The notes under the pieces are model-generated. The model was not told where the DNA came from, made no database searches, and worked only from the letters and a program-made list of their open reading frames with translations. The position numbers and the translations under genes are program-made. This document shows, piece by piece, positions 16,582-24,917 of a DNA stretch of 38,428 nucleotides. The stretch covers positions 1 to 38,428 of the forward strand of contig JAGHUU010000118.1 of NCBI GenBank assembly GCA_018064695.1, in the 5' to 3' direction. Numbering within the stretch: position 1 is the stretch's first letter; the number at the start of each line of letters is the position of its first letter. The stretch comes from Candidatus Blautia equi (GTDB lineage: Bacteria; Bacillota; Clostridia; Lachnospirales; Lachnospiraceae).

Positions 16582-16608
16582 TTGATTCTATATTTTATAT
16601 GCTATAAT
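16582..16608 (+). promoter_or_regulatory. Promoter of the ADP-ribosylglycohydrolase gene
   Basis: TTGATT (16582-16587) and TATAAT (16603-16608) are 15 bases apart; an overlapping TAATAT gives 17. The gene starts 31 bases later. Confidence 0.5.
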
Positions 16609-16639
16609 ATGACTATAGAAACAAAGGAGGTAACAGGCA

Positions 16640-17593
16640 ATGGAAAAATGGAAGGATGGTATATGGGGACTTGTGACAGCGGATGCACTGGGTGTTCCGG
16701 TGGAGTTCAGAAGCCGCATGCAGATGGAGAAAGATTCTGTTATAGATATGAGAGAGTACGGCACCCATTCTCAGCCAAAAGGAACCTGGTCGGATGACAG
16801 CAGCATGGTTTTTGCAGCCATGGATAGTATCATCCGGAAGAAAGGTATTGATTATAAGGACATCATGACAGCCTTTCAGAGCTGGGTGTACGATGCGGAA
16901 TATACCCCACACGGTACCGTTTTTGATATAGGAAATGCCACTTTTCAGGCGATCCGCAGATTTAAGAGCGGGGATACTCCCCTCAGCTGCGGCGGCATTG
17001 AGGAGCGCGATAACGGAAACGGCTCTCTTATGAGGATCCTTCCGGTATGTCTGTACCTCATTGACAGGGAGAAGAAGTGCTGCATGTCCGCAGATGAAGA
17101 GGTGCAGACCATTCACAACGCATCTGCCCTGACCCACGCGCATCTGAGAAGCATGATGGGCTGCGGCCTGTTTTACTTCTGCGTGAAGGCTCTTGTGGAG
17201 GAAAAAGAAAATGTAAAAGAGCGACTGCAGCGCGGTCTTGATGCGGGCTTCTCTTATTATCGCAGAGATTTCAGAAATTATAAGGAGCTTTCCAACTACG
17301 ACAGACTCACAGATCTGGACAAATTTGAGAAGACCCCTGCGGGAGAGATCAGAGGCAGCGGATATGTGGTGGCAACCCTGGAGGCAGCCATCTGGTGCCT
17401 GCTCACCACAGGTTCTTATAAAGAAGCCACACTGAAGGCTGTGAATCTTGGAGAGGATACCGATACGGTAGGCGCGGTGACCGGTGCCCTGGCAGGCTTA
17501 TACTATGGAGCGGAGGACATTCCGGCAGAGTGGATCGAGGTCCTTGCCAGAAAAGAATGGATTCAGGGACTGATCGATCAGATCATAGAATAG
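16640..17593 (+). CDS. ADP-ribosylglycohydrolase family protein (DraG/ARH fold)
   Basis: The 317-residue protein carries the dinuclear metal-site motifs of the family: GTWSDDSSM (about 48-56), NGNGSLMRILP, ALTHAH and the C-terminal NLGEDTDTVGAVTGALAG. These enzymes remove ADP-ribose from proteins or small molecules; some paralogues act on other N-glycosides. The metal ligands appear intact, so it should be active. Start ATG 16640 has AAAGGAGG upstream. Monocistronic, convergent with the PfkB kinase gene only five bases away, so the two transcripts may overlap. Confidence 0.9.
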   Translation: MEKWKDGIWGLVTADALGVPVEFRSRMQMEKDSVIDMREYGTHSQPKGTWSDDSSMVFAAMDSIIRKKGIDYKDIMTAFQSWVYDAEYTPHGTVFDIGNATFQAIRRFKSGDTPLSCGGIEERDNGNGSLMRILPVCLYLIDREKKCCMSADEEVQTIHNASALTHAHLRSMMGCGLFYFCVKALVEEKENVKERLQRGLDAGFSYYRRDFRNYKELSNYDRLTDLDKFEKTPAGEIRGSGYVVATLEAAIWCLLTTGSYKEATLKAVNLGEDTDTVGAVTGALAGLYYGAEDIPAEWIEVLARKEWIQGLIDQIIE

Positions 17594-17598
17594 AAGCT

Positions 17599-18600
17599 TT
17601 ATACCCGTTTCATAACCTGAGACAAAGAGCGTAATCCCTCTGTAGCTCCATAGCTTTCCACCGTGCAGGAGGCTGCGGCGCAGGCGAAGCGGCAGGCTTC
17701 GATGGAGGTGAAGCCGTGGGAAAGTCCGTACAGAAAGCCTGCGGCAAAACAGTCGCCGGCTCCGGTGGAATCCACAGCGTGGATGCCCGGAACGGCAGGA
17801 ATCCTGAGTATGCGGTATCCGGCATCTGACGATTCATGTATTTCCGGAGGCAGATGAATGGCGGTATGAGCAGAATGCGCTGCTTCACAGAAAACGCATC
17901 CCTTTTTTCCGGTTTTGATCACTGTGTGAGCAGCTCCGGCGTCAACCAGAAGTTTTGCGTTTTTTACCGGATCAGTTTCTCCAGTGAGCATCGCAGCTTC
18001 CTCCGCGTTTGGCAGCAGGTAATCCACATAGGGAAGAATACCGGTGAGATCAGAGAGGGTCTCACCTTTTTTAGGCTTTGTCATATCCATCACCAGGGTG
18101 CGCCCCGGTGTTTCTTTTATTTTACGGCAGATACGCTCCATGGCGGGAATATCCAGTGCGTGGGAGACAAAGAGACTTGCAAAGCTTATGATTTCCCCGG
18201 CATGGGTAAGATGGGGAAGAATATCCTTCTCGGACAGCTTTCGAAGGCTGCTCTTTGGATTGGTGAGGAAGCGTCTCTCCCCGGCGGAATCTACAAGAAC
18301 AATGTTCATGCCGGTATCCAGCCCTTCCCGGACAGTGATGCCATGAAGGGAAAGTCCCCGGGAAGCCAGATGATCCAGAATCTTCTGCCCTGCCTCATCT
18401 TTACCAAGAAGTGTGATGAGCTCCGGCATCTCTCCAAGCCTGGAAAGAGCAATGGTTTCATTCAGTGCGTCCCCTCCAAAGGTCATGCGGATACTGTCCA
18501 TGGCCTGGGAGCCGTTCTCATATAAATGCTTAGCATCCACCGGTCCCGCCAGAATATCTAAAATGGCGGCACCGATGATGGTGATCTTTTTATTCTTCAT
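17599..18600 (-). CDS. PfkB family carbohydrate kinase
   Basis: A 333-residue ribokinase-like enzyme. The N-terminal PfkB motif is seen near GGDALNETIALSRLG, and the C-terminal signature with catalytic Asp is VDSTGAGDCFAAGFLYG. Substrate unknown; fold and length match ribokinase/fructokinase/2-keto-3-deoxygluconate kinase types. ATG at 18600 lies inside the end of the SNF2 gene (11-base overlap), so translation is probably coupled to it. The same frame is open further upstream, but that part only antisense-reads the helicase. Confidence 0.85.
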   Translation of the reverse strand: MKNKKITIIGAAILDILAGPVDAKHLYENGSQAMDSIRMTFGGDALNETIALSRLGEMPELITLLGKDEAGQKILDHLASRGLSLHGITVREGLDTGMNIVLVDSAGERRFLTNPKSSLRKLSEKDILPHLTHAGEIISFASLFVSHALDIPAMERICRKIKETPGRTLVMDMTKPKKGETLSDLTGILPYVDYLLPNAEEAAMLTGETDPVKNAKLLVDAGAAHTVIKTGKKGCVFCEAAHSAHTAIHLPPEIHESSDAGYRILRIPAVPGIHAVDSTGAGDCFAAGFLYGLSHGFTSIEACRFACAAASCTVESYGATEGLRSLSQVMKRV

Positions 18601-21343
18601 TCTCTGCCAAAGCCCCCTTAGCAGCCAGCTCTTCCTCCAGGGCCTTTCGCTCCTGAATATGCTGAATCTCCTCCTGGATGATATCGCCCATGCTCTTTTC
18701 ATCCAGATCCAGGGTCTCTGTTCCGGAGACAGAGTGATCCGCAAAAGCATCAAAGTAAGTCTGCTTCTGCTCCAGAATATCCATGATGCGCTCGTCGATG
18801 GTATCCTCGCAGAGCAGTCTGTAGACCAGCACGTTTCTGGACTGTCCCATGCGGTAAGCGCGGGAGATGGCCTGATGCTCCACGGACGGTTTTAACTGAG
18901 GCTCACAGAGGATGACCACGCTGGCGGACTGGATGTTGAGACCGGTTCCGCCGGACTGGATCTGCGCCAGCAGCACGGAGCCTGCAGGTGCCTGGTCAAA
19001 TTCATCAATAATTTCCTGCCGGCGCTGAGGCGGCACGGAACCGTTGATGGGCTGGGAGCAGCGGTCACCTAAGTATTCGCGGATGCGCTCAATGGTGTTC
19101 AGGAAGAAGGAGAAGACGATGATCTTCCGGCCCTCTTCCTCCGCCTCTTTGATGATCTCCATCATACGCTGGGCCTTGCAGGAATCTTTAAGATCCTTAG
19201 AGGCATTCCAGGATACCTGCCGGATTCCCGGAAAATTCTTGGCATAGACATGGGCCTCGTAGACGATCCGCTCTTTTAAGGAAAGGCTCACCCACTCTCT
19301 GTTTTCAATGAGCTCAGGGAGCTCGCTTAATACATCTTCTCTTTTTCTTCTATAATATACCGGGGCAATGGCCTCGCGGAACTGCGGTGCGGAAACCAGA
19401 TAAGCCATCTTTCTGACTTTGTTTGCCACCTCAGGATTCAGGATATCGATGAGAGAGATCATCTCATCCACCTTATTTTCCAGAGCGGTTCCTGTCATAA
19501 ACAGCATGCGCTCGGCGTGGGCGCTTAAGGCTTTCACATTCTGAGTCCTTCTGGCCTCCGGATTCTTAATATAATGGGCCTCATCCACAATGAGCAGTGA
19601 GAATTTAAAATCTTCCTCCAGCTCCATAAAGCCTGTGGTCTCAAAGGTGGTAACTGCCACACCGCCGGTCTTAAGCCAGGAGCGCAGAGCACGTTTGCGG
19701 TCGCCGCCATGGATGCGGGTGACCCGAAGCTTGCTCTTTTCCCCCACTTCCTTGCACCAGTTAGGCAGAACGCTGGCCGGACACACAACTACAAAATGCT
19801 TTGCACCGGTATTTCTTAAGGATACCATGGTGGCGATGGCCTGGATGGTCTTTCCAAGACCCATCTCATCGCCAAGCAGGATATTTCCCTGGTGAAGGGC
19901 GTATTTGACACCCCACTCCTGGTAGCGGCGCAGGCTGCAGTTTAAGCCGTCCGGGAATAGGCTTTCCTCCTGTACCTCCCTTGCCAGATCCTCCGGAAGA
20001 CCGTAGATCTGGTCATCATTTCCAAGAAGCCCCGGAACCAGTTCCTCCAGGATGCTGATGTAATGAACTGTGTTTTTCTCAAAATCCTCCCAGGCTTCCT
20101 CCTCCGATGCGTCCACCAGCTTTGCAGCCTCCGAAAGCCGGTTTACTTCTCCGGCAAACTCACTGCTCAGTGTATCCACAAAGAAGGCGTAGGCATCTGC
20201 GACACGCTGCTTTCGCTCATCAGGATAGAAGAGCCAGAAGAATTCGTTTTCATATTGATTCAGCGCATTCTCCGCTCTTGTGATAGCGGAGGCGTAAGGT
20301 TTTCTGAGACTTTCCATCTCAGAGGCCAGCGCTTTTCTTTTTTTATAGAGAAGGATCTCCTTCACAAGGCTGCCTGCTTCCGGTGTTTTATCATCGGCGT
20401 TCAGCTTTAAATGCAGGCCTTTTTTAGCCGCCTCCGCATAGGTCTCCGCCCTCTGTTTGATCAGGAAGGATGCGTCCCAGCTGATTCCCTGGATGGATTC
20501 CAGCTGATATCTGGTGGCGGTGAAAATATCCGCCATGGTGTCAAAGCCGTTGTCGTGAAGGGTCTTTACTCTGATGCCGCTCTTGTCGCGGTTCAGCTCA
20601 TCCACAGAAATATCTTTTAAAAGCTCCAGAAGCTTCACCGCAATGCAGCGCTCTGCCGCCTCCTCTATGGTTTTGCAGTTTTTATCCAGAGCATCTGCCG
20701 GACCGGAGATGCCCACTTTAAGAGCCGCCACTTTTTCCCGAAGCTCTGCAATTTCAGGAATGGCACCCTTCTGCTTCAGAAATGCGCCGTCGGTATTCTC
20801 GGCCGTCAGGCGGAAGAGGTCTTTGTCGGATTCAAATTTCTGCCAGGCCTCTGCCTCGGAAACCTGTTCTATCTTTTTCAGAAGCTGGGTGAAATTGCCG
20901 ATGATTCTGGCATAGTCGGTGTTGGTCAGCTCCATCAGCATGAGGTAGGCTGCCTCTGCCCGCTGTTTTCTCTCCTTGCCGGTGAAAAGCCACTGGAATC
21001 CGCTCTGTCCGGGGGCCAGATCCATGAGGGCTGTCTTCACACCCTTATCCAGCTCCTTCAGCTCCTGCCCCTTGGCGGAGACCGGACTGCTGAGATTGCA
21101 GGAATAGAGGGTACGGATCAGCTCCCCCATCTGGGCGCGGGCGTTCTCTTTTTCCTCCTGCATAAGGAGCTCTTCCCTGCAAAGGCGCAGAAAGGCGCCG
21201 CTCTCAGCCAGAGCGTGGAGTTTTTCTCTGGCAGAGGTGTAATATCCCTCGGTGCTTCTCACGATCTTTGAGAGCTGCTGGGATAATTTCCGGTATTTGT
21301 CTGTAAGTTCTTTTGCCTCCTGGCTGGAGAAAAGTCTTGCCAT
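18590..21343 (-). CDS. SNF2-family DEAD/DEAH helicase
   Basis: The 917-residue protein has a long N-terminal region (about 1-440) with coiled-coil stretches and a probable helix-hairpin-helix near DNGFDTMADIFTATRYQ. The SNF2 ATPase core follows: Walker A GDEMGLGKTIQAIA, motif Ia VVCPASVLPNW, DEAH box LLIVDEAHYIKN, motif III MTGTALEN. The helicase C domain has SGGTGLNIQSA and arginine-finger motif QAISRAYRMGQ. It probably translocates on duplex DNA; the target is unknown. ATG at 21343 follows GCGAGG. No methyltransferase or nuclease partner is adjacent, so it is not an obvious defence-island member. Confidence 0.9.
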   Translation of the reverse strand: MARLFSSQEAKELTDKYRKLSQQLSKIVRSTEGYYTSAREKLHALAESGAFLRLCREELLMQEEKENARAQMGELIRTLYSCNLSSPVSAKGQELKELDKGVKTALMDLAPGQSGFQWLFTGKERKQRAEAAYLMLMELTNTDYARIIGNFTQLLKKIEQVSEAEAWQKFESDKDLFRLTAENTDGAFLKQKGAIPEIAELREKVAALKVGISGPADALDKNCKTIEEAAERCIAVKLLELLKDISVDELNRDKSGIRVKTLHDNGFDTMADIFTATRYQLESIQGISWDASFLIKQRAETYAEAAKKGLHLKLNADDKTPEAGSLVKEILLYKKRKALASEMESLRKPYASAITRAENALNQYENEFFWLFYPDERKQRVADAYAFFVDTLSSEFAGEVNRLSEAAKLVDASEEEAWEDFEKNTVHYISILEELVPGLLGNDDQIYGLPEDLAREVQEESLFPDGLNCSLRRYQEWGVKYALHQGNILLGDEMGLGKTIQAIATMVSLRNTGAKHFVVVCPASVLPNWCKEVGEKSKLRVTRIHGGDRKRALRSWLKTGGVAVTTFETTGFMELEEDFKFSLLIVDEAHYIKNPEARRTQNVKALSAHAERMLFMTGTALENKVDEMISLIDILNPEVANKVRKMAYLVSAPQFREAIAPVYYRRKREDVLSELPELIENREWVSLSLKERIVYEAHVYAKNFPGIRQVSWNASKDLKDSCKAQRMMEIIKEAEEEGRKIIVFSFFLNTIERIREYLGDRCSQPINGSVPPQRRQEIIDEFDQAPAGSVLLAQIQSGGTGLNIQSASVVILCEPQLKPSVEHQAISRAYRMGQSRNVLVYRLLCEDTIDERIMDILEQKQTYFDAFADHSVSGTETLDLDEKSMGDIIQEEIQHIQERKALEEELAAKGALAENEE

Positions 21344-21375
21344 GGTGTACCTCGCTTTTATAGTCATATAAACTT

Positions 21376-21427
21376 ATTGTACAGAAAAAACAGACAGTTG
21401 AAAACAAAAACATATGTCTGATATAAT
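21376..21427. promoter_or_regulatory. Overlapping divergent promoters (SNF2 / HAD)
   Basis: Plus strand: TTGAAA (21398-21403), 18-base spacer, TATAAT (21422-21427), for the HAD gene. Minus strand: TTTTCA (21399-21404), 17-base spacer, TACAAT (21376-21381), for the SNF2 gene. The two -35 boxes overlap, so the promoters may compete. Confidence 0.5.
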
Positions 21428-21462
21428 CTGAGCGGAAATTTTTGAACAATGGGGGTCTGAAG

Positions 21463-22293
21463 ATGGCAGAAAAATTATTATTTTTGGATCTGGATGGAAC
21501 AGTGATCTGGCCCGGAAGCTTTGAGATGCCGGAGTCGACGGAGAGAGCGATCGCTAAGGCCAGAGCCAACGGACATAAAGCGATCATCTGTACAGGAAGA
21601 AACATGGGCGCTATCCGCCCGGTTTTAAAATATGGTTTTGATGGGATCATCGCCAGCGCCGGCGGTGTGATCCAGCTTGGGGACGAGGTACTTTCCGACA
21701 CACCTATGCCGGAGGATGAGACGAAGGAGGCCATTCGTGTTCTCCGGGAAAACGGCGTGGCTATTACGGTGGAGACCTATGATTACATGTTCCTGGATGA
21801 GAAGATCTATGAGATCGTGGGACGCGCTGCCTCTTCCACGGAAAACTCCGAGCTGGTGCGCCTTCGTAAGCAGTCGGATGAGCAGCTGCACTGCCGTCCT
21901 CTGTCGGAGTACCGTGGGGAGCCGGTCTATAAGATCCTGCTTCTATGGGAGGAGGAATCCCAGATCGAAGTCCCGGAAAAGGTTCTGGGAGACCGGTATT
22001 TCTTTGTAAAGCACGTAAGAGATGAGAACGGACTTCTGAACGGAGAGCTCATAAACCGCAGAGTGGGAAAAGGAAAAGCGCTCAGGCAGGTTACGGAATA
22101 CCTGCAGAAGGATATCGCCGACACCATCGGCTTGGGCGACAGTATGAATGACTACGAGCTGATTGCAGCCGCGGGCTACAGCGTCTGTATGGGAAACGGA
22201 CCGGAGGCACTGAAAAAGCTTTCGGACTATGTATGCCCGGATCAGGCAGATGACGGGCTGGCTGAGGCTTTTCTGAAACTGGGACTGATCTGA
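21463..22293 (+). CDS. HAD-superfamily phosphatase, Cof subfamily
   Basis: The 276-residue enzyme has motif I FLDLDGT (nucleophile Asp), motif II TGRN, a C2-type cap (about 85-185), a Lys (GKGKALRQV) and motif IV GDSMNDYEL. Cof-type phosphatases act on sugar phosphates and cofactors; the substrate is not predictable. ATG at 21463 follows GGGGGT; an in-frame TTG at 21442 is a weaker start. Single gene. Confidence 0.88.
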   Translation: MAEKLLFLDLDGTVIWPGSFEMPESTERAIAKARANGHKAIICTGRNMGAIRPVLKYGFDGIIASAGGVIQLGDEVLSDTPMPEDETKEAIRVLRENGVAITVETYDYMFLDEKIYEIVGRAASSTENSELVRLRKQSDEQLHCRPLSEYRGEPVYKILLLWEEESQIEVPEKVLGDRYFFVKHVRDENGLLNGELINRRVGKGKALRQVTEYLQKDIADTIGLGDSMNDYELIAAAGYSVCMGNGPEALKKLSDYVCPDQADDGLAEAFLKLGLI

Positions 22294-22339
22294 TGAAAAT
22301 ATTCTATTTCCATAGTTTGTATTCATGTAAATGCTTTAC

Positions 22340-22369
22340 TTGATTAAAGAGCTTGAACTGTGATATAAT
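22340..22369 (+). promoter_or_regulatory. Promoter of the GntR regulator gene
   Basis: TTGATT (22340-22345), 18-base spacer and TATAAT (22364-22369) with an extended -10 TGA. A GntR operator-like sequence starts 12 bases after the -10 box. Confidence 0.6.
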
Positions 22370-22380
22370 CAACCTTACGG

Positions 22381-22398
22381 TAACATGCCAGTATATCA
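22381..22398 (+). promoter_or_regulatory. Candidate GntR operator (autoregulation)
   Basis: TAACATGCCAGTATATCA at 22381-22398 lies over the expected transcription start of the GntR gene and closely matches the palindrome at 23304-23321 in the TRAP promoter. Binding here would repress the regulator itself. Confidence 0.5.
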
Positions 22399-22413
22399 GT
22401 TGAGGAAAAAACA

Positions 22414-23115
22414 ATGGCTAAGAAATCAATACAGGAACTGGTTTACGATGAACTGAAAAGAAATATTATCTCTCTTCATCTGAAACCGGGTCAGGCTATG
22501 AGCACCCAGGAGATCGCCACCAAGTTAAATGTGAGCCGCACACCGGTCCGGGAAGCATTTCTCCAGCTCCAGTCAGAAAATCTCATCACCATGATCCCCC
22601 AGAAGGAGACAGTGGTTTCAAAAATCAACAGAAGTTATATAGAGCAGGAAAAGTTCATCCGGGAATGCCTGGAGATGGGCGTGATAGATATCTTTCTGAA
22701 AAAGAGAAGCAGCAGTGATATCCGCAGAATGGCAGAATTTGTGGAAGCACAGAAGAGATTCGTGGCGGAAAAAGATCCGGTAGGGTTTGTAGAGGCCGAC
22801 GACCTGTTCCACAAGGTGCTCTTTGAGGCCACCGGGCAGGAGATGGCCTGGGATACTATTTCCGGAAAGAACGGTCACTATAAACGCTTCCGAATCCTTT
22901 TTGTACAGACAAATGACGTGGCAGAGAGCTCCGTGCGTCAGCACGCGGAGATCGTCCGTCTGCTGGAACAGGGGGAGGACGATCTGGTGAGAAATGCGCT
23001 TAAGGCACATATCCAGAGACTGGATATCGATAACTCTGAGGTTATCCGGAGCTATGCAGACTACTTTGAATCCGAGGATGAGAATCCGCAGGAGAGAAGG
23101 ATCGGTACTTTATAA
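22414..23115 (+). CDS. GntR family (FadR/FCD type) transcriptional regulator
   Basis: The 233-residue protein has an N-terminal winged helix (about 5-72; STQEIATKLNVSRTPVREAF is the recognition region) and an all-helical FCD ligand domain (about 80-215) with His residues in ADDLFHKVLF and RQHAEIVRLL that usually bind metal near a carboxylate ligand. FCD regulators commonly sense sugar acids. Position directly before a TRAP sugar-acid transporter, and matching palindromes at both promoters, suggest it represses the TRAP operon until the substrate is present. Confidence 0.88.
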   Translation: MAKKSIQELVYDELKRNIISLHLKPGQAMSTQEIATKLNVSRTPVREAFLQLQSENLITMIPQKETVVSKINRSYIEQEKFIRECLEMGVIDIFLKKRSSSDIRRMAEFVEAQKRFVAEKDPVGFVEADDLFHKVLFEATGQEMAWDTISGKNGHYKRFRILFVQTNDVAESSVRQHAEIVRLLEQGEDDLVRNALKAHIQRLDIDNSEVIRSYADYFESEDENPQERRIGTL

Positions 23116-23150
23116 GAAGTTTTTGTTTATAAAACAGAATATGTAATGGG

Positions 23151-23195
23151 AAGATGTTATGGATCATCGGCAGAAGATCTATAGCATCTTTTTTT
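23151..23195 (+). terminator. Terminator of the GntR gene
   Basis: A 15-bp stem with two wobble pairs (23151-23165 with 23176-23190), a 10-base loop and a T7 run. Confidence 0.85.
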
Positions 23196-23287
23196 GTGCA
23201 TTTTATAAAAAAACGGCTGAATAAAACTGTGAAGAAAGTATAGCCTGTTAAAAAGTGACTAAAATTTGTTTGAAAAGATTAGATATT

Positions 23288-23329
23288 TTGACAATATTGA
23301 CGCTAACATGCTAGTATGTTAATATGTCA
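23288..23329 (+). promoter_or_regulatory. Promoter and GntR operator of the TRAP operon
   Basis: TTGACA (23288-23293) or TTGACG (23297-23302) can pair with the weak -10 boxes TAGTAT or TAATAT. The near-perfect palindrome TAACATGCTAGTATGTTA (23304-23321) sits between -35 and -10, so a bound repressor would block RNA polymerase. TGTTAATATGTCA (23317-23329) overlaps its end and recurs with one change at 28848-28860 upstream of the eda gene. Confidence 0.6.
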
Positions 23330-23368
23330 GTACAACAAATAAATTATTTTTCCAAGGAGGAAAACACT

Positions 23369-24349
23369 ATGAAAAAAAGATTTGCAGCACTTTTATCTCT
23401 TGCTATGGCAGCATCCGTATTCACCGGCGCTATGGCTGTACAGGCAGACACCACTCTGAAAGTTAACACCGCACTCAGCGAGACCGACCCACTGTTCCTT
23501 GCTCTTACCGAAGTTTTTGAGAAAACTGTAGAAGAGAAGACCAACGGTGAGGTTCAGGTAGAGATCTACTCCGGTTCCCAGTTAGGAACTGATGAGGACG
23601 TTCTTGAGCAGGCTATCGTAGGCGCAGGCGTAGGCGTTATCACCGACCCAGGCCGTCTCAGCAACTATGTATACGATATCGGTGTACTTCAGGCTCCATA
23701 CATCGCTGACAGCTATGAGGATGCTCTTACCTTATTCGAGACCGAGACCTACAAAGGTCTTAAAGAGCAGGTTGAGAACTGTGGATTCCAGATCCTTTCC
23801 TTCAACTACTTCCAGGGCGAGAGAGAGCTCTTCACCAAAAATCCGGTTGCTACCCCAGACGATCTGAAAGGACAGAGAATTCGTTCTTCAGGATCCCAGG
23901 TTGTAACCAGCACTCTTGAGGCTATGGGCGCTAACACTTCCGTACTTGCATGGTCCGAGGCTTATCAGGCACTTCAGCAGCAGGTTATCGAGGGTGTTGA
24001 GGTTCACCTTTCCGCAGCAGTTGGTTCTTCCATGCAGGAGGTTACCAAATACCTTGCATTCACCGGACATCAGCAGCTTCTTACCGGTCTTGTAATTTCC
24101 CAGAGCTGGTTCGACAAACTTACCGACGAGCAGAAACAGATTCTTCAGGATGCTTCCTTCGAGGCTGGTAAAACTGCATCTGAGAACGTTATCGCAAGAA
24201 ACGACGAGTACCTTCAGACTCTGACCGAGGGTGGTATCGAGGTTATCGAGTGCGACAAAGAGGCTTTCAAAGCAGCTTGTGATTCCGTATATGACGTTCT
24301 GAAATATACCGAGATCAAAGAGGCTCTTGACGCTGAGCTTGGACGCTAA
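23369..24349 (+). CDS. TRAP transporter solute-binding protein (DctP family)
   Basis: The 326-residue extracytoplasmic receptor delivers a carboxylate or sugar acid to the DctQM membrane pair. It has a signal peptide (about 1-26, VQA cleavage) without lipobox Cys, and the DctP fold with the substrate Arg in the region LKGQRIRSSGS. ATG at 23369 follows AAGGAGG. A sugar-acid rather than C4-dicarboxylate ligand is inferred from the YiaK, Eda and KDG-kinase genes downstream. Confidence 0.9.
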   Translation: MKKRFAALLSLAMAASVFTGAMAVQADTTLKVNTALSETDPLFLALTEVFEKTVEEKTNGEVQVEIYSGSQLGTDEDVLEQAIVGAGVGVITDPGRLSNYVYDIGVLQAPYIADSYEDALTLFETETYKGLKEQVENCGFQILSFNYFQGERELFTKNPVATPDDLKGQRIRSSGSQVVTSTLEAMGANTSVLAWSEAYQALQQQVIEGVEVHLSAAVGSSMQEVTKYLAFTGHQQLLTGLVISQSWFDKLTDEQKQILQDASFEAGKTASENVIARNDEYLQTLTEGGIEVIECDKEAFKAACDSVYDVLKYTEIKEALDAELGR

Positions 24350-24401
24350 TTAAAAGTTTTACAGATATTAAAGAAACAGAAAGAGGTTTAGGAGGTCACC
24401 T

Positions 24402-24917
24402 ATGTTAAAAACATTGGAGAACGGACTGAATAAAGTGGAAACATTTATCGTCTGCCTCGGCCTCATGGTTCTTATCTTTACAGTATTTGCAGCCGCTGTT
24501 CTGAGATTCTTCGGTATCGACATGTCCATGTCCACCGACCTTGCTCAGTTAGTATTTGCCTGGGTCAGCTTCATTGGAGCTGACCTGGCTATGCGTAAAG
24601 ATAAGCATATGGGTGTCGATATGCTGATCGAGAAATTCCCGCTTCCGGTCATCAACGCAATTTACCTTTTCAACTATATCCTGATCTTAGGCTTCCTGGT
24701 ATTCGCAGTTCGTTACGGTATCAACCTTTGTATCGTAAACTCCGCAAGAAAATACCAGACTCTTTACATCAGCTACTCCTATGCAACCGCAAGCTGCCCT
24801 GTAGGATGCGGTCTGATGTGCATCTCCGCTGTGAAACACATTGTTCAGTATGTGAAGAACATCATGAACCATGATTACACCAGCATTATGAAAAAAGAGG
24901 AGGAGCCGGCATTATGA
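24402..24917 (+). CDS. TRAP transporter small membrane subunit (DctQ family)
   Basis: A 171-residue protein with four predicted helices and the family motif around FAWVSFIGADLAMRKDKHMGVDML. It scaffolds the large subunit. AGGAGGT lies just upstream. Its stop overlaps the DctM start by four bases (ATGA), indicating coupled translation. Confidence 0.9.
   Translation: MLKTLENGLNKVETFIVCLGLMVLIFTVFAAAVLRFFGIDMSMSTDLAQLVFAWVSFIGADLAMRKDKHMGVDMLIEKFPLPVINAIYLFNYILILGFLVFAVRYGINLCIVNSARKYQTLYISYSYATASCPVGCGLMCISAVKHIVQYVKNIMNHDYTSIMKKEEEPAL

Noticed and set aside
16640..17593. ADP-ribosylation toxin-antitoxin pair
   Set aside because: The glycohydrolase is present but no ADP-ribosyltransferase lies beside it.
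18590..21343. Defence-island helicase (DISARM/BREX/restriction type)
   Set aside because: No nuclease, methyltransferase or other defence gene is adjacent. Neighbours are a sugar kinase and a HAD phosphatase.
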